Of a DNA stretch of 64,000 nt, positions 57,790-64,000 are shown piece by piece. Position 1 is the first letter of the stretch. The number at the start of each line of letters is the position of its first letter. Position numbers and translations under genes: made by a program. Origin of the DNA: Moniliella sp. 'wahieum' (lineage: Eukaryota > Basidiomycota > Moniliellomycetes > Moniliellales > Moniliellaceae); NCBI GenBank assembly GCA_003971905.1, contig RSEE01000011.1, positions 310,001-374,000 on the forward strand, in the 5' to 3' direction. Under the pieces are notes generated by a model. That model was not told the DNA's origin and searched no databases. It saw nothing but the letters and a program-made list of their open reading frames with translations.

Positions 57790-58311
57790 GTGGCTAAAAT
57801 CTACGTCGGCAACCTCAGCTGGGACACGACCGACGATGGTCTCGCCCACGCCTTTGCCCCGTTTGCGACCCAAGGCGAACTGCTGGACTACATTGTGATG
57901 AAGGATCGTGAAACTGGCCGCTCGCGCGGCTTTGGCTTTGTTACCTACTCGACCCAGGAGGAGGCTGACGCGGCCATGCAGACGCTTAATGAGACCCAGC
58001 TCGACGGTCGTACCATCCGCGTCAACATGGCCAACTCGCGCCCGCGCGACCAACCGCCCTCGTTCGGTTACGGTGGAGGATATGGCAGCCCTTATCAGGC
58101 ACCCGCGCTTCAGGGCTTCAACGGCTACCAACAGGGCTTTGCCGACTTGTCTTATGGTCAGGTTCCCTATGCTTCTCAGCCTACGGCCTTTGCCCAACCC
58201 TACCCGCAGGGCTTCCAGTACCCCCCTCCCACTCAGGGTGGGTTTGCCGGACAGTATGGGTATTTTGCTCGAACGGGCGCTAGTAAAAGGGAACAGATAC
58301 TGACAGTTTGA
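57787..58311 (+). CDS. Single-RRM RNA-binding protein, Gly/Gln/Tyr-rich tail
   Basis: RNA-binding protein of 174 residues with one RRM at its N-terminus. RNP2 is IYVGNL (residues 5-10) and RNP1 is RGFGFVTY (residues 47-54), both with the aromatic residues that stack on RNA. The RRM ends near residue 80 at RVNMANSRPRD. The rest is low complexity, rich in Gly, Tyr, Gln and Pro (FGYGGGYGSPYQ, PYPQGFQYPPP), as in glycine-rich RRM proteins of plants, fungi and cyanobacteria linked to RNA chaperoning and stress. The frame is uninterrupted from 57787 to the stop, one of the few intact genes here. An intron acceptor abuts the start codon. Specific target unknown. Confidence 0.88.
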   Translation: MVAKIYVGNLSWDTTDDGLAHAFAPFATQGELLDYIVMKDRETGRSRGFGFVTYSTQEEADAAMQTLNETQLDGRTIRVNMANSRPRDQPPSFGYGGGYGSPYQAPALQGFNGYQQGFADLSYGQVPYASQPTAFAQPYPQGFQYPPPTQGGFAGQYGYFARTGASKREQILTV

Positions 58312-58647
58312 CAAGCAACTACCCGACTAACATGTAATCGATGATGGTTCGCTTGCCCTGTCCTATCGTATCCTCAATTGCGCCTCGTCTCAAGTGCCAT
58401 TTCTTGCATTATTTGACGTTATCAACGTTCAACCATCGTTTTCTATGGCCACGCGGTCTTTGAACGGTAAGTGACTACCAAGTCTCTCTGTCTCACCTAT
58501 CCATACAGAGTAAGCCATGAGCAGATTCATGGGCATAGCCAGGGCAGCAGAGCTGTCCGTTTTGTGTGTGACCATCAGAGAGGGAGGACATAGGAGGAGT
58601 ACCCCACTTGAAAGAGAGGGCGCTCACGACCAGGAGGATGCCCAAGC
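58312..58647. other. Convergent spacer RRM/RACK1
   Basis: Short interval between convergent genes holding both 3' UTRs. Contains a TCAACGTTCAACC AACGTT-like unit near 58423. Confidence 0.6.
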
Positions 58648-59577
58648 TTAAAGGACAGAGAAGATGCGGATCTCGTTGTCCGAGTAGCCGGCGAAGAGAG
58701 TCTGACCGTCGGCCGACCAGGCAAGCGAGAGCGCCTCGGGGGCCTTGCCGTTGCCCTCAATCTCGGGCACCAGGGTGTCGACAATGGACTGCGACTCAAG
58801 GTCAAAGATCTTGATGCAGGACGAGGTGGCAGCGCAGAGCCAGTAGCGGTTGGGCGAGAAGACGAGGGCGTTGACATTGTCGCCAGCCTCGAGGGAGTAC
58901 AGGTGCTTGTCCACGGACAGCTCCCAGAGCATGACAGTGCCCTCCTTGCCGCCCGAAGCGCACAGCGAGCCATCGGGAGAGATGGTGACCGTGTTAACGT
59001 AGCCCGAGTGGCCAAAGTGGTTGGCCTTGAGACGCATCTGCGACAGGTCCCACACCTTCACAGCCTTGTCCCAGCCGCCCGAGACAATGATGGGGGTTTG
59101 CGGGTTGGGAGAGAACTTGACGGTGCTCACCCACTCGGTGTGGCCGTGGTCGGTGAGGTTGAACTTGCACTCACCCAGAGTGTTCCACAGCTTGATCGTC
59201 TTGTCGCGCGAAGCGGACACGATCTGGCGGTTGTCAGCCGAGAAGGAGACAGAGAGAACATCGGCCTGGTGACCAACAAAGCGGTGCACAGTGTTGCCCG
59301 TGTTCAGGTCCCAAAGGCGCAGGGTCTGTCCCACGACGACGACAGAGCAAACTGGCCGTCGGAAGAGAGGACAACATCCGACAAAGTGGTTGTGGCCGTG
59401 GAGGATCTTCTTGGGGTATCCGAGATCGTCCTCGCCACGCTTGAGGTTCCAGACAATCACGTGCTTGTCCCGCGACGACGAGACGAGCAGGTCAGGGTTC
59501 TCGCTCGAGGTAGCGAGGCCGGTGACCCAGCCCTGGTGCCCAGTGAGGCTGCCCTTGAATTGCAGCGACTCGCTCAT
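58648..59577 (-). CDS. RACK1 / Cpc2 / Asc1 WD40 protein
   Basis: Seven-bladed WD40 protein bound to the head of the 40S ribosomal subunit and a signalling scaffold; also called a G-beta-like protein. The start is 59577, [18 protein letters not shown], and the stop follows [11 protein letters not shown] repeats are visible throughout: [56 protein letters not shown], with GH starters ([22 protein letters not shown]). Only blade two is damaged: between about 59328 and 59380 the sequence reads in a wrong frame, flanked by two small deletions (two bases at a TCTC-like run, one base at an AA) that cancel. The shifted frame there reads [12 protein letters not shown] and SSSWD, the expected repeat. 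Length is 309 residues, close to the usual 313-316. Adjacent head-to-head to tRNA-Pro. Confidence 0.95.
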   Translation of the reverse strand: MSESLQFKGSLTGHQGWVTGLATSSENPDLLVSSSRDKHVIVWNLKRGEDDLGYPKKILHGHNHFVGCCPLFRRPVCSVVVVGQTLRLWDLNTGNTVHRFVGHQADVLSVSFSADNRQIVSASRDKTIKLWNTLGECKFNLTDHGHTEWVSTVKFSPNPQTPIIVSGGWDKAVKVWDLSQMRLKANHFGHSGYVNTVTISPDGSLCASGGKEGTVMLWELSVDKHLYSLEAGDNVNALVFSPNRYWLCAATSSCIKIFDLESQSIVDTLVPEIEGNGKAPEALSLAWSADGQTLFAGYSDNEIRIFSVL

Positions 59578-59856
59578 GTTGAGTTGCTGCTAGCGCACAA
59601 GGAATGGTAAGGAATGGTAGGTCAGTATCAAGGAATGCGACAACAGCGCAACCACAGTATGGGACACTCACAAGGTCGGTTGCGGGGTGGAAGATCTCTG
59701 GCGGCGCCAACGACGACGAGCCTCACTGGAAACCCACGAGGATTTGGCGACAGGGTTACCCGCAGCATGCATTTAATAGGGTTCCGCAATAAATCGACCG
59801 CGCAATTATAAACCCTAACGTACTGGTGAAGAATATGAGGATCACTTTCACCACAA

Positions 59857-59940
59857 GGGTTCGTGGTGTAGTGGTATCATGCCTCTTTAGGGTTTCACAA
59901 CTCGTAGAGGTGGTCCTCGGTTCGATCCCGGGCGGACCCC
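59857..59940 (+). tRNA. tRNA-Pro(AGG) with 12-nt intron
   Basis: Acceptor stem GGGTTCG (59857-59863) pairs with CGGACCC (59933-59939), discriminator C. The D arm has the TAGTGGTA loop typical of proline tRNAs. The anticodon stem CCTCT (59882-59886) pairs with AGAGG (59906-59910). The loop reads TT-AGG-G, then a 12-base insertion (about 59893-59904), then T; removing it leaves the TTAGGGT loop of tRNA-Pro, with the intron one base 3' of the anticodon as expected. The T arm is CTCGG-TTCGATC-CCGGG, containing a perfect B box. A T5 run at 59943-59947 is the polymerase III terminator. Confidence 0.92.
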
Positions 59941-60132
59941 TATTTTTGGCCTCGTCTGTTTCCCAGGTATTGATTGCGAAGGCGTTGGTGTCTCCTGTTG
60001 CCGGTGCAATCGGGCTGGGCGGAATAAGCCAGCTGGCACTTCCGTCAATATTTTTCCTGCCCTCACATTACCTAGTTGGCCTGCGGTTGACACCCTCTCC
60101 TGCAGGTTCTCTTATCCCTCTGGTTCCATATA

Positions 60133-61755
60133 ATGGTCAAGCTCAAGCCCACACCTTCCAAGCGCCAGTCCACCAAGCAGCGCGTTAAGATCAAGAAGCG
60201 CGTTGCTGAACACCACCGCAAGGCCCGGCGTGACGCTAAGAAAAACCCGCAGTGGACCAGCCGCATCAAGAAAGACCCAGGCATCCCCAACTCGTATCCG
60301 TTCAAAGAACAATTACTCGAAGAGATCCGCCAAAAGCGCGTAGCTGAGGAGGCAGCTAAGCTCGAGGCCAAGGAGCGTGCCAGGGAAGAGCGTGCACGCA
60401 AGGGTGCCCCTGCGCCGAGGAGAGCGAGGATGAAGTGGACGATGAGTTTGTGGATGCTGCACAGGCTCTTCTACTCCAGGCTCCTGTGTACCGTTCCACT
60501 CTTACAGAGGCTCGATGACGACGAAGTAGGCACAATTTTGGTTGCAATCGATGCGCGTGACCCCTGTCGGGGTCACACCGTCGTTGCAAACAGAGCACTC
60601 AGGCCAAAGGCAAAAATTTTGCCTATGTCATGACGCACGGATCTCGTGCCGCGCGAGGTGGTTAATGCGTGGACCACCGTCCTCCATACCCGTTTCTCGA
60701 CACGGTATTCCCCGTATCTCTCGGCGAGCAGCCTTTGGGTCTGTCGCCTATCCTGGAGCAGGTACGAGCTTGGGGGGGCAAAGATGGGAGCCACATTGCA
60801 ATCTGTGGCATGGAAAATGCCGGCCGCTCCGCTTTAGCTTCTGCTCTGGGCATGCTGGCTCAAGCCAGGGAGGGTGCACCTGTCACGGTCTATGACACGG
60901 CTCATCTCATCTTGGCCGAGGACCCAGGGAAGGATGATGAGGCGGCGATGCTACGCACTTTGGTACGCAACAAGGGCCCCATGCAAAAGTCCAGGACGAT
61001 CGAACCTCTTGCGCGGGCCCTTATCACCCGCATCGCTCGGTCTTAGACCTGCAGCTTCTTTACCGGCTCCCCGCTTTTGCTGCCAATGCCGAGACGCGCT
61101 CGGGTGCAGATCTCACCGAGTCCGAGTTCGACGAGCTTTGTGTTCATCTCGCTCGCTCCATTGGCCTAATCTCGCGCCGTGGCGCGCCATCACTCACCCC
61201 CATCATGCGCAAACTCGTCTTCGATTGGTGTCACGACAAGATGATGTACTACGCTACGCCACCACTTTCTAGGTCCGAAGCCAGTGCCCAGGCATCGACT
61301 TTAGGCGATCAACTGCCCACCACCGTGGCTGGGTTGGAGGAGACTGTTCTCCCTCTTTCCCAGTGGAGGGAACAGTATGCATCCCGCCAGCTTCGTCTGC
61401 TCCCAGGCCCCGTGGACCCACGTACCCATGAATGGGAGTACATGTTCTTTGTCCCGCCTTCGGAGCGACCTGCAAGGAGGGCAAGAAGGCTGTCAAGTTT
61501 GCCGACCCAGATGGGTCGGAGGAGGAGGAGGAGGCGGAGCTGACCGATGGCGAGTCGGATGGGTGGGAAGAGGTGGATCCTGAAAGCGAATCTGAAGAGG
61601 AGGTTGAGCAGGAGATCCTGGAAGAGCCTGCTGCCCCACCAAAGAAAACCAGGGGCAAAGGTAACAAGCGCAAGGCTGAATCCGAGGAGGAACCCCCTCA
61701 GAAAAGGCCCCCTGTACAACCAGGGGACAAGTACAACTTCTTGGCTCACTTCTGA
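60133..61755 (+). CDS. NUG1/GNL3-family protein with degenerate GTPase motifs
   Basis: Nucleolar ribosome-biogenesis protein of the circularly permuted NUG1/GNL3 GTPase family. The start at 60133 opens MVKLKPTPSKRQSTKQRVKI, the basic GNL3_N domain, which continues as a charged coiled coil to about residue 95. LVAIDARDP marks the first GTPase strand. The expected NKxD appears as MTHxDLVP once a frame break near 60635 is bridged, the P-loop is GMENAGRSA in place of GxPNVGKS, and the DxxG site reads DTAHL. After that come the C-terminal family motifs LVFDWCHDKMMYYATPP, an acidic stretch (SEEEEEAELTDGESDGWEEV) and a basic end, KKTRGKGNKRKAE, closing at KYNFLAHF. Frame breaks lie near 60415, 60520, 60635, 60700, 61045 and 61460. 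Homologues help export and mature the 60S subunit. Confidence 0.85.
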
Positions 61756-62667
61756 TCCAACATTGTTCTTGCGTCCCATGCATTCTTGCTGCAATATCGA
61801 TGACGACTCGTTAGTGATATTGTCGCCCCATGACCGATTTTGGATTCATTGCTGACTTGGAGGGGTGCCCCGTTCCCAAATAGCCAGGAATCGCACTATG
61901 GAGTAAGTAGGCAGTGCATTGTTGTCATCGGCGTCTTTTCGGACAGCGCTTTCTTATGTCGATGGAGATAAAATGCCTGCAAAGCTCTATCGTAACAGCC
62001 TCAACTCGTTTTGGCTACCTCTGTAACGTGTTTTCACTTGGTAGCAGTGCCTCGAAGTGGTGCAGCGGATCGGGTGGGGAATGGGGAATACTTGGGTAGT
62101 GCAGTTGATGACAAGCTTTTCAGGGCGAGTCACAAGTAGGCGCTAGGCCAGACGCGTAACATCAGTGTGCCCGGTTGCGTGTGTCTGGTGCAGCCGGGAC
62201 AATTGCCACCAAAGTTGTGAGTTCTGTGAGTTGCGTGGCGTGGATGATCATATCAAGGCCAGAGTAGAGAAGACGGAGAACAGCACGATTAGGCAGTTGT
62301 CCCCGTCAAGACCCCCAGCGCAGTGTGTCAAATTAACGTTCCTCAGCCGACTGGAAGTGTCCCCCCAGCATCCCCCCGGCGACGTGTCTGTCGATGCCAG
62401 AGGAGGGGAGGTGGATTTAAGGGGCTGCTGCCGGCGAGTGAAGCTTGAAGGCGGTAGCAGCGACCCGGGGGGAGGGGCGCGGCGAGCTGGCCCTGAAGCA
62501 GGCGTGCTGTCTGCGGCGATTAGCGTGGCTCGCTTAATAGGAGTGGAGCCCGTCTCAAATTTGCGCGCAGCTGGCTGGATTCGATTGGAATTACGCCGAA
62601 ATCAAACCGGGTTGCGCTCCTCCGCCCCACCACCTTCTCCCGCAGCCTGCTCCCACTGGATGCGCCC
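61756..62667. other. Intergenic, NUG1-like to kinase
   Basis: No conserved ORF. No heptamer array. The right half is GC-rich and presumably contains the kinase promoter. Confidence 0.6.
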
Positions 62668-64000
62668 ATGAGTGTGAACAGTGGGCGAGTCCGCCGCCAG
62701 CGCAGCTCCGCCACCCGCAGCGACAGCGGCGACGGTGCTGCTGCCCATGCCCACGCCCATGCGCGCCGTGTCCGTGCTCTTGGCGCCCGCCAACTCCGTG
62801 CTGTCGGCAACTACCGTTTGGGACGCACCATTGGCGAAGGCTCCTTTGGTCGCGTCCGTTTGGCCCACCATGCCCTGATCCCTCATTGTGCCGTGGCGGA
62901 ACAGATCGCGCGTGCCCGCACTGGCGGCGAGGAGCTCGCGGCGCTCGCGCGCGAGGTGGACCTGCATGCCCGTCTGCGCCACCGCCATGTCATGCAGCTG
63001 CTGGAGGTGGTAAGGACAGAGGGCAGCATCTGGCTTGTGTGAGCTGTGCCCTGGAGGAGAGCTGTACGACTATTTGGTGGAACAGCCCACCGGTCGGCTT
63101 GAGGAGCGCGAGGCGCGCCGCCTTCTCGGCCAGTTATGCCTGGCGGTGGCGTATGTGCATGACGCGGGCATCGTGCACCGCGATTCAAGCTGGAGAATGT
63201 GCTGTTGGATGAGCGGTGTAATGTCAAGCTGGCAGACTTTGGCTTTGTGTCCCAATTTGACGACGACGAGCTGCTTGACACACACTGCGGCACGACCGGC
63301 TATGCTGCCCCTGAGATGATCCGCGGCGAACGGTACCGCGGCCGCCAAGTGGACATCTGGTCTCCGTGTCATTTTATGCACTATCACTGGTGCTCTCCCG
63401 TTGACGATGACAGCGAGGACGTAATGCGCGCCAAAATCTTACTCGGCACATTTGACATCCCTCAGCACGTGTCTCCCGGTAAGCTGGTCTTCCCCACCCC
63501 CTACCCCTTTACGGCAGCTGACATTACGACTCCAGAGGCCGCCGATCTACTTCGGGCCATCCTTATCCGCTGACCCTTCAAGCGGCTCACTATTCCTCAG
63601 ATCCTCCAGCATCCTTGGTTCCACAAGAAGATGCCCCGCCGCCCCTTCAACCACCGCCTCTCCCATGGCCACCCCCACCTCCCGTAACGCTAGCGTCCGC
63701 AGCTTCCTCGTAGGGCTCACTCATACTCTGCTCCTTCGGTGGAAGAGATTGGCGCAGACCACCACGCAGGCCTCCCGTCGAGCTTGGCGCCCGTTCCTGA
63801 AGCGCCTGGCATCGTGGATGATGCCCGTTCCGACACAGACGTGTCTCGATGCGATTGCCCAGTCCGATGATGGCGCTACTCCAGACGAAGTTCCTGCTGA
63901 AACTACCGATACCGACGTTGCCTCTGACGACGCCGAAGTCACTCCTGCTCGCTTACCCACCCCGCCCGGAAGGAGCTTGCCTGCCTCTCCGCGGGTGCTG
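62668..64000 (+). CDS. CAMK-type Ser/Thr protein kinase, partial
   Basis: N-terminal and catalytic part of a protein kinase of the KIN4/HSL1/SNF1-like CAMK group, cut by the window edge. From MSVNSGRVRRQRSSATR at 62668 the first 48 residues are Arg/His/Ala-rich. The glycine loop GEGSFGRV sits at residues 56-63. The place where the VAIK lysine is expected reads CAVAEQIA (about residues 74-81). Then come CELCPGGELYDYLVE, the HRD loop, KLENVLLDE, the DFG motif (LADFGFVSQF), CGTTGYAAPEMI, VDIWS, LPFDDD-like sequence and the subdomain XI arginine. Single-base frame breaks occur after IWLV (63040), inside HRDLK (63184), in subdomain IX (63365-63410) and near 63573. The sequence past 63630 is Ser/Pro-rich regulatory tail with its end outside the window. 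Confidence 0.85.

Noticed and set aside
57574-58314. Minus-strand open frame of about 245 codons over the RRM gene
   Set aside because: Shadow of the RRM coding sequence, which has clear RNP motifs on the plus strand.

Overview
The window reads as nuclear DNA of a filamentous or yeast-like fungus, most probably a basidiomycete. The evidence is short spliceosomal introns (about 48-114 nt, GTRNGT donors, CTAAC-like branch points, YAG acceptors), a Tsp2-like tetraspanin, fungal-type OM14, Dug3, Alg11 and acetate-transporter (GPR1/FUN34/YaaH) genes, a TALE homeodomain factor of the fungal TOS8/CUP9-like kind, and a polymerase III tRNA-Pro gene with a small intron. I cannot fix the genus from sequence alone.

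Layout. 1-3374: gene-free, rich in short repeats. 3375-14576: four plus-strand genes with a metabolic flavour (UNC93-like membrane protein, GH55 beta-1,3-glucanase, flavin-containing monooxygenase, TauD-like Fe(II)/2-oxoglutarate dioxygenase). 15829-17011: minus-strand TALE homeodomain gene. 17.6-22.9 kb: a long gene-poor stretch packed with palindromic heptamer arrays and a possible LTR remnant. 22.9-36.2 kb: ALG11, an OM14-like mitochondrial outer-membrane gene, DUG3 running directly into a PP2A activator (PTPA), a RING-H2 E3 ligase, a small unknown gene and an acetate transporter. 38.5-39.8 kb: a 5'-truncated LINE fragment. 40.4-49.8 kb: a nucleoside hydrolase, a tetraspanin and an M1 aminopeptidase. 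49.8-52.3 kb: a second repeat-rich desert. 52.3-64 kb: an F-box-like protein, an RRM protein, RACK1, tRNA-Pro, a NUG1/GNL3-family protein with degenerate GTPase motifs, and a protein kinase cut by the window edge. The right-hand end therefore groups translation and ribosome-biogenesis genes.

Two observations stand out. First, the intergenic DNA carries more than twenty arrays built on one rule: six-base palindromes of the form A-N-N-N'-N'-T (AAGCTT, AACGTT, ACATGT, ACCGGT, ACGCGT, ACTAGT, AGATCT, AGGCCT, AGTACT, ATCGAT, ATGCAT) followed by one spacer base, giving a strict 7-bp period. The period is kept even where the array switches from one palindrome to another. I know of no named element with this grammar. 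Second, almost every conserved gene, including RACK1, ALG11 and NUG1, is broken by 1-2 nt deletions, several at homopolymers or dinucleotide repeats. The simplest explanation is residual sequencing/assembly error, so the CDS spans below are envelopes that cross frame breaks and introns and are not clean ORFs.
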